Below, in pieces: positions 1-10,740 of a DNA stretch of 64,000 nt. The position numbers were made by a program, and so were the translations under genes. This DNA is from Mya arenaria. Taxonomy: Eukaryota; Mollusca; Bivalvia; Myida; Myidae. A model generated the notes under the pieces. The model worked only from the letters and a program-made list of their open reading frames with translations, ran no database searches and had not been told where the DNA came from. Location of the stretch: the NCBI RefSeq assembly GCF_026914265.1, contig NC_069135.1, positions 60,192,738 through 60,256,737 on the forward strand. The letters run 5' to 3'. The stretch's first letter is position 1; each line of letters opens with the position of its first letter.

Positions 1-1215
1 TTTGAACTCGTACTTTCCATACCCGTACCAGCAGAGAAGCAGGTATTCAGTGGTATACACGGATGTTTGTTTTTACAATATCAACTTACTACTTTAATGA
101 CTATTTTTTATAATATATATATATGCTTACTTTGCAAACTGTTCAAGCACGAAAAATAATACCACAAACATTTTTCCGTGTGAATTTTTAAATCTGATAT
201 CATTTATAATATTTAATTTAGAATATTATGATATGATGCTTTTGTGACATCCTGTACGATATAACGTATAACGTCGAATTCGGTATGTTAACGCGTATCC
301 GTCGAAACCGTATAGCGGTCGAGAAGGATGCATGTTTATTCATCAAACGAGACGCGAAACAGGTAGTCAGAAATGCATCTTACCGTGATATTTAATTCAT
401 AGTGAAATCTGCTTTCATAAGTTCAATGTTTAAACGCATCGCTTTAATTTTCAACCAATAAAACTGCACTCAGATTTTACATAATAGTTCCCGGAACTGC
501 CATTCAAGAAATGACGTCATCAATGAATAATTATAATCATATTTTTATATCAATGAGTGAGTGCATTTTCTTAAATATAAACACAATTAATGCATTTAAT
601 AAACTTCTTTTGGAAAAGTGTACGTTCATTAAACTAGTAAGTTGATATTGTAAAATAACTTAAAAACAAATCCGTGTTTAGCACTCAACACCTGCTACTC
701 TGATGGTACGGGTTCGTGTGCAGCACTCACACCTGCTACTCTGATGGTACGGGTTCGTGTGCAGCACTCACACCTGCTACTCTGATGGTACGGGTTCGTG
801 TGCAGCACTCACACCTGCTACTCTGATGGTACGAGTACGTGTGTAGCACTCAACACCTGCTACTCTGATGGTACGAGTACGTGTGTAGCACTCACACCTG
901 CTACTCTGATGGTACGAGTACGTGTGCAGCACTCATACCTGCTACTCTGATGATACGAGTACGTGTGCAGCACGCAACACCTGCTGCTCTACTGGTACGG
1001 GTCCATGTGTAGCACTCAACACCTGCTACTCTGATGGTACGGGTCCATGTGTAGCACTCAACACCTGCTACTCTGGTGGTACGGGTCCATTTGTAGCACT
1101 CAGCACCTGCTACTCTGATGGTAAGGGCCCATGTGTAGCACTCAACACCTGCTACTCTACTGGTACGGGTCCATGTGTAGCATTCAAGACCTGCTACGCT
1201 GATGGTTATGGTATG
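1..1215. repeat. Foldback-like inverted element with minisatellite arms
   Basis: Positions 1-110 read in reverse complement match 630-720: the same minisatellite unit (ACCTGCTNCTCTG..TGGTACGGG) followed by the same flank (AGTAAGTTGATATTGTAAAA). The right arm, 678-1,200, holds about 13 head-to-tail units of 41-42 bp. The left arm is cut by the window edge. About 520 bp of unrelated AT-rich DNA (110-630) lies between the arms. Long terminal inverted repeats built from tandem units are the hallmark of foldback-type DNA elements; that class is my inference. A 106-residue open frame (922-1,242) is only the 42-bp units read in one frame. Confidence 0.6.
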
Positions 1216-1240
1216 GAAAACAAAAGAAGCATAATTTGTT

Positions 1241-1790
1241 AAATACGGTGTTTTGTATTTTCACAGTTGAATATGAAAAAAAAAGAGTTTGATAAGCATA
1301 TTTTTCGAATTCACATCTGTTGTGTTTTCCTATCATGCAAGAACTATTGGATCAAATGATACCGAGTCTTGCAACGCTTATCAATTAACCTTGTTAAAAG
1401 TAAATATATAGAAAAAGAATCATGCATTATATTGTAAGAATAGGCAAAGTCATTTGGTCAAACGAAAGATACATTTTGTCTGAATATGTTTATATTGTTA
1501 TTACCATTGTTGTTATTTTTGGTGTTGTTGCTGGTAATGCCGCAGCTATTTTTATTCGAACTGCGGTTAAACATTTAAATCCGGCAAATTATCAACTTAT
1601 GAAACAAGATGTTTGATTTTTGCGAGAAATATTGTTGACATTTGAAACAGATTAAAATATGTTTATAATATTACCGGGGTTTCCTTTAGTCAACAAAACT
1701 TAAAACTGCGAAGAACCAGGTATTTATGATTTATGTATAAGACATTACATTGTTTAAACTTTAATTAAAATGTAAACAGGTCTTAACACG
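1241..1790. other. Unassigned spacer with one short ORF
   Basis: AT-rich with no repeat seen. The one ORF, 1,422-1,616 (+), gives 64 aa with a single hydrophobic stretch (VYIVITIVVIFGVVAGNAAA) that could span a membrane. It has no splice context, paralogue or family I recognise, so I do not call it a gene. Confidence 0.4.
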
Positions 1791-2096
1791 TCAACTGTTG
1801 ACGTAAAATTTCTGTATCCTTAAACGCATTGAAACAAATAAAGAACACGTTCTATTTGTTCTTATCAGTTATAATGAGCAATACTGAAGCAATAGATTAA
1901 GGGGAGCGGTAGTAAAATCAGGCTTATCTAAATCTAATACTCACCAACGTTATTAAGTGAACAGCGCATATTTACGTTGCTAGGCATGTTAGAAAGCCCC
2001 GCCTACCGGTGGTCCGCAAACGTGTTTATATATAACTAAACCCATTTATATATTTTCAGCTGTGTAAACTACTTTCACACTTGCCGCAGTAAATGA
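1790..2096 (+). pseudogene. Ghost of a chitin-binding gene: promoter plus last exon
   Basis: 1,795-2,034 resembles the upstream region of the cluster genes. Upstream it has a stretch like TTAAATTAAAATTTCTATATC of copy 1. Nearer the TATA box, CAACGTTATTAAGTGAACAGCGCATATTTAC resembles the stretch before copy 4, then come CCCCGCCTA and a TATATATA box at 2,027. Only 25 bp later TATATTTTCAG (acceptor at 2,058-2,059) leads into CTGTGTAAACTACTTTCAC, which resembles copy 4's last exon (CTGAGAAAACTACTTACAC). Signal peptide and all chitin-binding exons are absent, as if deleted between promoter and final intron. After the acceptor the frame stays open for 11 codons to TGA at 2,094. The similarity is by eye over short stretches, so chance is not excluded. 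Confidence 0.4.
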
Positions 2097-2329
2097 AAAG
2101 GGCGGAGTGACGAATCGGCAGTTTTGATTCAGCTTTGTTTTGCTTTGAGCTGGTATCGCTGTGTTCACTCAACGACCAACTATTACATTCCTAAAATGAC
2201 TCTATACATGTTAGTTGTAACATTTTGTAATGTCAATGTGTATAATATGATATCAAACTTAAGTTGTATATTGAAAAATGTATCTTACTTTGCTGTACAC
2301 AGTTGCACGGTGTTTCATTAACACTGCCT

Positions 2330-2880
2330 GAAGTGTGTTACTGTAGTATGTGTTAATGTTAGTCCCCCAGTGCACGGAGTTCCCGTTAACAACGCCGGAT
2401 GTATGCTACTGTATTATGTTATAATGTCTGTTCCCCAGTGCACGGTGTTCTCGTTCACAACGGCGGATTTATGCTTCTGTGTTATGGTATAAAGTCTGTC
2501 CCCAATTGCACGGTGTTCCCGTTCACAACGCCGGATGTAGGCTTCTGTATTATGTAATAGTGACTGTCACCCAGTGCCGAAGTTCTCGTTCACAACGCTG
2601 GATATATGCTTCTGTATTATGTTATAATGTCTGTCCCCCTGTGCACGGAGTTCCTGTTCACAACACCGGATGTATGCTACTGTATTATGTTATATTGTCT
2701 GTCTCCCAGTGCACGGTGTTCCCGTTCACAACGCCGGATGTATGCTACTGTATCACGTCTTCATGTTCGTCCCCCAGTGTGCGGTGTTCCCGTTCACAAT
2801 GCCTGAGGTGTGTTACTGTATCATCTTTTAATGTTCGTCCCGCAGTGTACGAAGATCACGCTCGCGCCGCCAAGGCGAAC
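2330..2880. repeat. 68-bp minisatellite, unit A
   Basis: About eight diverged copies of a 68-bp unit (core CCCCAGTGCACGGTGTTC..GTTCACAACGCCGGATGTATGC). The same array precedes copy 3 at 21,410-22,640. It ends at the same point in both places, in a GCGCCG(G)CAAGGCG boundary followed by the gene's conserved upstream region. Open frames across it are repeat translations. Confidence 0.9.
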
Positions 2881-3378
2881 TTATTACATTGCTATTTATA
2901 AAGCACTACCAATAAATGTAAGTTTGAAATATCATGTCTTTAATATTTTTGGAACAAAACATAAGGAATATTATTGTTTGTTTCAAACAGGAAAAAATGG
3001 TAACTCATTATTGCATGTAACAGATTCAATAAGTGCCAATTTGTCACCAAGCTTTCTTAAAGGGCATAATGTAGAACTATACAAAACCTACTTACAACGT
3101 TTCGTATTTGATAACCGATATTTACGAGTAAAGTGGTTAAATTAAAATTTCTATATCTTTTAATGCATCGAAACACATCCGGAAATCGTCTTTAAGTTAC
3201 CTAAAATTATTTATTAAAAGATGCATTACTTAAGCACACAATAAACGCTATGAGCCATTAAAATAATACCATGCATTTTCATTTTTTTTGTTTTACAAAT
3301 ACGTCATAAAGCCAAGAGCAAATATTAAACCTGCTAGGTATGCTACAAAGACCCGCCTACATGCGTTTTACAAACAAT
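2881..3378. other. Conserved upstream region of copy 1
   Basis: No gene. Aligns by eye with 22,640-23,190 (copy 3) and with 53,940-54,000 plus 55,440-55,770 (copy 5), sharing for example GTAGAACTATACAAAACC, ACAACGTTTCGTATTTG and TGCATCGAAACACATCCGG. Conservation across the family makes this the likely home of distal control elements, but it could simply be duplicated spacer. Confidence 0.6.
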
Positions 3379-3400
3379 TATATATACTGGCATCCTACAA
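3344..3400 (+). promoter_or_regulatory. Core promoter of copy 1
   Basis: ACCCGCCTA about 30 bp before a TATATATA box (3,379-3,386), then GGCATCCTACAACTTGAAACC, which is nearly identical at copy 3 and recognisable at copy 5. The TATA lies 205 bp before the ATG in copies 1 and 3 and 208 bp in copy 4, predicting a 5' UTR of about 175 nt. Confidence 0.65.
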
Positions 3401-3583
3401 CTTGAAACCATTCTCAAATCGAAGATTGAGAAGTATTATAGCAAAGCTAGACTTACTGTATCGAGGACTGTACTTATGGAAAAACATTAAATTACATGTT
3501 GTATAATACTAAATGAATATAATTTTCGATACATTTTATTAAATGTAATATACAAAACAAAACGCAAACTTTATAGCGAAACA

Positions 3584-5366
3584 ATGATTGGATATATCAC
3601 ATCGTTGTATGCTTTGGCCGCCGCAACTTTGGTTATTGCTGGTCAAGACGAACTTGTGAAATGCACCCCGGGTGAATATCATATGATCGGAAAGGCCGAT
3701 TGTACCGGCTACTATTTGTGTGTGTTTGGTAATCCCGTGGAGATGCCACCTTGTCCTCCTGGCTCTGTGTTCAGCTCCAGCTCCAACGTTTGTGTTCCTA
3801 AAGGTTCTATTTACGATGACTGCAAGAAAACAACAGATGGTAGCGGTGGCCACATGACCGCATTGCCCGATCAAGGTGAGCTCTAGCGATGTTTTGAAAG
3901 TTTTTGTTTTTCCTTGATTGATGTTGATCCATAAATAATAGAGAATTAAATTCGAAAATTGGTCAAAAGAGTCGACCAGCAGCTCGTTTATATCAAATAA
4001 GGAGATAGTTAGGAGAATTCTCAAAATCATGTTCACATGACTTAATATTTTTTTCGAATAGTTTGTTTCAATATAAATTAATTAATTCACACATGGAAAA
4101 TCCAACTCCATTGCAATAAATATTCATTTTGCTGTTGCTGCAGCCCAAAGAAGGCATTAATATATCGTAGATGAAGGTATAAGTCAGTTGAGAACAATAA
4201 TATTTGCTTTTCAGGGCATCTTAGCCCAGAGGAACGATGTGACTTAGATGGTGGCGTGTTCCACCACCCAACCGAATGCCAAGCCTTCTACAACTGTAGT
4301 GTTCGTTTCACACCGATACCCCGATTCTTTGAACAACATCTTGTTGAATGTCCTTACCCCCAGCTGTTCAACACAGAGACCAAACAATGTGACCATTTTG
4401 AGAATGTCAAATGTGGAACCAGGACGGAATTTAAGGATGGCTGTAAGTTGGCATCTATTTATGTATTCGTGGTAAGAATTAAAAAAAATAGTATACATGT
4501 ATCTAACATTTTACTTCAAAAGGGCTCTACCAAGAATATCTCATTATGCTGGGATTAACTATTCGAAGTTACAAACTTATTGCATAAGCTTCATATTAAA
4601 AAAACAACGATCATATGATACTGTCTTCTTCAGGTCAATACAAAAGCAATATGTGCCGAACTTCCCATTGTATGCCTTGTAACGTCAGACTACCAAGCTG
4701 TGAAGGTAAACGTGACGGAATAAACGTTCACCCAGTCAGACTATGGACCCCATTCTACGCCGTATGTTACAAGGAGCGCACAGTCAAGCAGGACCGATGC
4801 CAAGATGACGTAGACGGCCGAGCACAGTTGTTCCATCCGGAAAAGAACGAATGCGTTTCATTGGATATGATTCCTCGAGAACATGGAGGAATAATGCCCG
4901 AGTGCGGTACGAAAGTAGACGGGTTTTATCTGGACGATTTCGGACGATGTGATCGTTACATTCATTGCCAGGGCAGGAAATACATTGGGACTATCAAATG
5001 TGCTGTTGGAGAGGTGTTCGATGATACGAAAGGCGGATGCGTTCCGGAAGAAAAAGCGTGTGGACCCTGTGGGAAACTCGACCATTGGTAAATATGCTAA
5101 CATAGTTTTTTCCCTTTAGTGGTACATACAAGAGTTCGCGTTTCATATCTCTATTGAGGTACATGCTTATCTAAGGGTACATTAGACAAGATGCTAAGTC
5201 ACATTTAACAAAACAGCAGCTAAAACATCCATGTTCTTACCAATCTACAGTGGTGTGCATATATAGTGTTTAAACTATGCTGTTATTCATATCAATTCTT
5301 GCAATATAATAATAAACTATGCCATATCGTTATGATAATTAAATATGTTTGACATTTTTCAGCTAA
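3584..5366 (+). CDS. Secreted chitin-binding (peritrophin-A type) protein, copy 1
   Basis: Four-exon model: 3,584-3,875, 4,215-4,442, 4,634-5,087 and 5,363-5,366, with GT-AG borders, predicting 325 aa. Residues 1-20 are a signal peptide. Module 1 has Cys 27, 40, 46, 57, 70 and 80 (spacing 12-5-10-12-9), the peritrophin-A/CBM14 pattern. Exon 2 is module 2 (12-5-17-12-7). Exon 3 carries a short Cys-rich link, a degenerate module 3 lacking the second Cys (LWTPFYAVC) and a canonical module 4 (14-5-10-12-6). The first two introns are phase 1, so modules are swappable units; the last is phase 2. The final codon TGC is split across the last intron and TAA follows at once. The family binds chitin outside cells (gut lining, cuticle, shell matrix); the tissue is unknown. 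Intact by eye. An exon inside the predicted introns cannot be excluded. Confidence 0.85.
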
Positions 5367-5872
5367 AAAAGTTGCTTGCATGATGGTCGTGGTGAGAATT
5401 ATATAAAGAAGTACGAAGTCAGGAATCGCCAAGACCATCATAAGCTGTTATTTTCTCTAAGGACGTACTCACGTCTCGTGATAACATTTGCTAAATAGAA
5501 TGTGTTATTATAAACAGATTATTCCAATGAGCCTTCTAAAAGGTTTGTTTTATAAGTTTGCCCAAATGTATATTCATTGAATGTGTGCTTCTTAAACCAT
5601 GTTATATTTATATTAGTTCGGAATAATCGTAAATGATGTATAAACGTATGCAGCACGGACATGATTCAAGTAAACTGAAAGGTTAGCGGACATTTATCAG
5701 ATGGTGTAAAAAACAGAAAAGAATAACGGATTGAAAACACAAAATGTTTTGATACGATGCAATAAAATCATTTTAAAATATAAAAAATAATTTGTAAATA
5801 GATGGTGTAAAATCTTTATATTATAAATGTTTCTTGTCACGTGCAATGCGTTTGAAATCCATCCATTACTTT

Positions 5873-5878
5873 AATAAA
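5873..5878 (+). promoter_or_regulatory. Poly(A) signal, copy 1
   Basis: AATAAA within TTTAATAAAACTGCGAAA, a block kept downstream of copies 1, 2, 3 and 5, with a related form at copy 4 (TTCAATAAAATGAGAAA). Conservation around it makes it a better choice than AATAAA at 5,761. Confidence 0.6.
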
Positions 5879-5879
5879 A

Positions 5880-8800
5880 CTGCGAAACTCGTTTCATTTT
5901 ATTATCTTTCTACTTGCCCTTGTTTAATCCATCGCCATTATCGCCCGCTGTGGTTTATTTACCGACCGGATTTGCTGTAATGCAAACGGACATACCAAAT
6001 TGAAAGTTTTAAATTTACAACCTAGTTAATGAAACATTAATGAGAGCTTAGAGTGCTTTTTATCATTTAACACGTTTTTTCATCATCCTACTCTTGATTT
6101 GTCAGATCTCTTCGCCATTTTAAATTTAAAACACTGAAATATTTTACTCAGGGGTTTGATCCACGGAAACATGCCATTGAGCAACCACGAACGATTTCTT
6201 TCGTTTCTTAAAACCGACAACATCAGTAGAATGGAGAGAAGGGGGATTCATTCAGAAAGCAATATGTATATTCCTTAGATTGATTCAGAATTCCACTGAT
6301 ATCAATGGTAGGCTCACTGCTCACAACGCCATGAGTAACAGCCAAGTGTTGCAAGCATATACATGTTAACTATATATAAGGGTATTCGAACGTGAAAAGC
6401 ATTGCATAAAAGTTCGAACACGGAAGTACACAGTTTTATTCCTATTATAGATTCCCATTTACTTTCAAGTATACAAAATATTTAGTGCAGTAATAAAAAA
6501 CATAAGTATTTGCTCGGTCTGGTTGAGATTTGCTTCAGGAACATATACATTTATTTGATATTATCTATAAAAAAGATTTATAAAGTTTTCACAAAACCAT
6601 GTACGTAAAATAGCTCGTCTTTTTGTGAATATGTTATTAAAATGAGGGTTACCGCCGCCAAACAATTCGTCGCCGACCATACCTTTGATAGTACGCGGCG
6701 TGACGACTTAAATAACTCTAGCAGAGGTTAAACAATAGAACATTCATGTGAAAATATTTCGGATTCGGCCATCTTATTTTACAATATAAATTTTAACGGT
6801 TATTTCTTATAAAACATGTTGACGGCTTAAACATTAAGAAATATTTCGCTAAATTTCTAGTCCATACTTTTTTTTATCTTGAAAATCTGAAAAAAAAGTA
6901 CAGCACGCCGTGTCTTACAAGATAATTTTGTGTTTTTATTAATATCTGTTGCTGCTAAGTGGGGTTATGTACTGAAAACAATTTTTTTAACAACTTTAAA
7001 AATTGCAGCACAACTATTGATTTGAACACCGTAATAAAGCACTACCCAGGGATCATTTGTAATATGATTTACTACCAGCGGCTTATGGAATGGTATTTGA
7101 ATGATGGATGATTATAAAAGTTAATCCATTGCTTCCTACGAATAAATAAACAATATTTATTTAGAACAAGTGTTGTTGTTTTTTTTATAAATATGTACTT
7201 CAAATGGTTTATGACAAGGATGCACGAATTGATCATATAAACTCACTATTTGTATATACCCAAACAGGAGTTTAAGCAAACAGACTTTTATCACGTAGTC
7301 TACGAAAATGAGTTCTGCAGAGGTAACTTCTGACAGGGAATGTTCGTTTTTGCCAAGTATTGGGGTTAATTAGCAGGCAATCAATGCCAATTTGATATAT
7401 TGTAATACATATTCAAACGGTATACATTTTATTTTATAATCTGATGATTTGTTCAAATTTGATTTAGTTTAACAACGTCGATAACTTAACAGAATTCTGA
7501 AGAATTATTTACAACTGTAACGTCTGTGGAACAAAAAGCGACTACTAACACGGATTTCTTTCATCTATAGTTAATGAGCGCTTCATTATTGCGTCCAGGA
7601 GCTTAAGAAAGCAAGAAATCTTTTCATAGAATGCACCCGAGGGTAATACTAAAACTATCACATGACACATTACAGAATAACTAATTATGATTCTAGGTAT
7701 TTTTATAAACGTAAATTACAATAATTACAGTTCTAATACGGTTTTTGATTGGCTCAGTATTGGATACATATTGACCAATCATGTTTAAAGACTCGACTTA
7801 AACAGTTGTATATTCGTTTTTCACGTGTAACTTCTCTTTAATTTTGATTTTTTTTATTCGCTTCGTATTTATCAAATTGCTTTGCACAAGAGTGATCCTT
7901 CTGAAATAGTCATTTTCAATATATGCAATTATTCGAATCACACAGGCATCGTTTTCATACAAGTTTCATAATCTGATTTGACAGACCATGATTCGATAAC
8001 AATAACAATATATGTTGACCATGACGACTGAGAATTTTTTTTCGAGTTTTATTTAATACTATACAGATTATACATGTGATTCATGCAATGAACACCGCAA
8101 CATGTTCACTATATTTGCACCTTTACATTTTTGAAGTTTAAATAATCCAGGTAGGTGTACTTTGGCAGCCTATTGTATAAACCTTGTTATCTGTTGTGTT
8201 CGGTCAAGATTATCTTAAATTGTTTTTGAACAGTCAATATTTATGAAAGAATAAGGATCAACCAATCAAATCATTTAAATATCAATACTTGCCAAAAGGT
8301 TAGCTGCGGATACGGTAAAGAAATAACATGTGGACAACATTACTAATTTGTATACAATTGGATGCGGAAGTATAAAGTGTATAGTCGCCAATTTCCAGGT
8401 CACGTGTGATCTACGTCATATACGAATGAGAAGGCTTGTGCAAAGAATGGTAATGACATCGTAAAAATCATGAATAAACATTTTTTGCGATAGGAGCATC
8501 CTACAAGTACACGTGGAGCAAGGAATAGTTCACAAACTGCAACTTGTACTTGTAAATATTTAATCGGATAACTCTGGTTGAGACTTGCTTTAGGAACAAA
8601 TAAATTTAATTGATATTATCTATACCAAAGCACTATACCTGTTTTTTCAACAATACCATGTCCGTAGTATAGCTAGCCCTTTTCCGGGTATGTAATTTCT
8701 TTAGTCTAGCCGACTTGAACATTTTTTGCGGAGGTTAAAACATAGAACATTGATGTTAAATAATTTCGATTTCGGTCATTCTATTTTGACAATATGAATT

Positions 8801-10740
8801 TCTACGTTTCCGGATGCCTTTCTAACGGTCATTTCTTCTACTTTGCCAACAAGAAATATTTCTGAATTTATCATTCAATATAAAGAAATAATTTCAAACA
8901 CAGCTCATTGGGTTCGGACGAGAACGAGTTTAAAATTTTCGCTTCAGCCAACAAGTCAAAATTTTTAAAATAAAGCAAACCGTTTCTTACATTTTTTTTA
9001 TTTTATATATTCATATCTGATGCTGCAAAGTAGATTAATGTACTGGAACAACTATATAATTTAATAACTTTGAGGTGTCATTTCCTTGCAGGATGATTTA
9101 CTACCAGCGGCTTATATAATGGCATTTGAATGATGGATGATTATAAAAGTTAATCGTTTGCTTCGTACGAATAAATAAACAATATTTATTTAGAACAAGT
9201 GTTATTATACATATAGGTTCTTCATCATACAGTTTATAACCAGGATGTACATCGATGTCATGAATGGATAATATATACCCACTTCAAAAACATTTTAAGC
9301 AAACATACTATTTTAACGTTGTCTGCGAAAATGAGTTCTACAGTTCTTAACGTCGGGAATATTCAATTGTTTAAACAATTGTGCTAATTAGCAGGCAGTG
9401 AATGCTTATTTGATTCATTTCAATAGTTATCTCGTATTCTAACTTTATACATTGTTTCAAGTTTTATTTTATTATACAATGTATTTGTTGAAATTTGCTT
9501 TTTTTGCAACAACGTCGTTGACATAACATAGATCTGAACAATTGTATACACCTGTTAAGTCTGCGGAACGTTAAGCGTCCACTTACATGGATTTAAACTA
9601 GATTTAGTAAGCGTCTTGTGATTGCATCAAGATACTTAAGAGAGCAGGAAACCCTCATTTAGGATGAACGCGAGGGTAGTGCTAAAATTATCACATGAAT
9701 AATAACAAAATAACTAATCATGATTGTAAGAAAAATTATAAAGGAAAAGTCTAGTGAGTCAAGATAGTTACAGTTCATATATGATTTTTGATTGGCTCAG
9801 TATTGTATACATATATAAACTTATTTTACGTTCAACACAATATTACAATGACATATTATCGACACTGGCATTTTAAAGAAAATAAGTATACTAAAATATG
9901 GATATTGACTACAATGAAATAAATGTGAAATAATATTCTAATTTTCGAGTACAACAGGTCATGCATTGACCTAAACTTTATTCATGCAACGTAAAATTCA
10001 GATTCCTTCATGAAAATTTTTGATAGTGGATTGATGGACAAAATATATCAATATTGGTAGTGTGGAAAGCAATGTTGTAATATCCTTACGACCAGGCCAT
10101 TGAACATACCTTCATGTAGCATGTACTTGTCAGTATCATTTCCTTTATGAAACCTTTCGACATTTTTAGTCTTGCTTAATTCATTGTAAAACAAGATATG
10201 ACCAAATACGATAAGTAAATTATGTTCCTTCATGATTTTTTTCCATTTGCAACTCATTAAAAATCATCAATTATGTCAACGAGAACATTTCCTGATAGCA
10301 GCGAAATGTATATAACGTTACGAAATCACATCACACAATTAAAAGGCTACCTTAATTTTTCGATCAAGTCCCTCCAAAAAAGTTTTGCTTGCTACGCTCA
10401 CTATATGTCTTATCATAATTATATGTATTATATGTTGTGTAGTGTAAAAACGTACCTTATGTTTAATGAGCATCTGCATTGACTTTCTTTTTCATTTGTA
10501 CAAGGCAGTCCAAAGGACGGCTATATCCCGCGCCGTTGTTTTTAGAACATTTTGTTTGTCTTTGAACTCGACTGGTGCATTTAATCTGACAAAAAGTGTA
10601 CACTATCACTGGTCACAAGTGGGAAGATAGGAAAACATGTTTGATCGGTAACCTAAATATTCTCACATATATGAACATGTTGTAAAAGGATATGTAATAA
10701 AGTTATTCAGATTGTGTGTAGTGTATGTCAGATCACTGTC
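5880..10740. repeat. Conserved noncoding flank, unit A (internal dimer)
   Basis: No coding frame worth calling. It aligns by eye with 15,320-19,760 (unit B), 25,870-29,960 (unit C) and more weakly with 58,310-60,200 after copy 5. It is itself a rough dimer: about 6,490-8,500 resembles about 8,540-10,500. Both halves contain TTGAGANTTGCTT, the CAGCGGCTTAT block (7,071; 9,100) and TTTTTGATTGGCTCAGTATTG (7,743; 9,784). Confidence 0.7.
7060..7180. repeat. Conserved 90-120 bp block with 8-bp hairpin
   Basis: Starts near the CAGCGGCTTAT motif and ends with AATAAATA-AACAA-TATTTATT, a perfect 8-bp stem with a 5-nt loop, then TAGAACAAGTGTTG. The block recurs at about 9,093, 16,404, 18,768, 26,945 and 29,030, and without the hairpin at 59,760. 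It is the best-kept noncoding stretch of the flank. Confidence 0.65.

Noticed and set aside
922-1242. Cys-rich 106-aa repeat protein (NTCYSDGTGPCVAL repeats)
   Set aside because: It is the 42-bp minisatellite in one frame; the neighbouring units are 41 bp and break the frame, and there is no signal peptide or splice support.
1422-1616. Small membrane protein resembling the first helix of a 7TM receptor
   Set aside because: One hydrophobic stretch with a GN pair is too little; no neighbouring exons were found.
2479-3145. ORFs of 66-140 aa upstream of copy 1, and similar ones at 21,362-21,897
   Set aside because: They run through the 68-bp minisatellite; with a unit not divisible by three, frames are open only by chance, on both strands.
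3539-4036. 165-aa minus-strand ORF over exon 1 of copy 1, and like ORFs over the other exons
   Set aside because: Shadows of the + strand exons; the + strand has the Cys pattern, signal peptide and splice sites.
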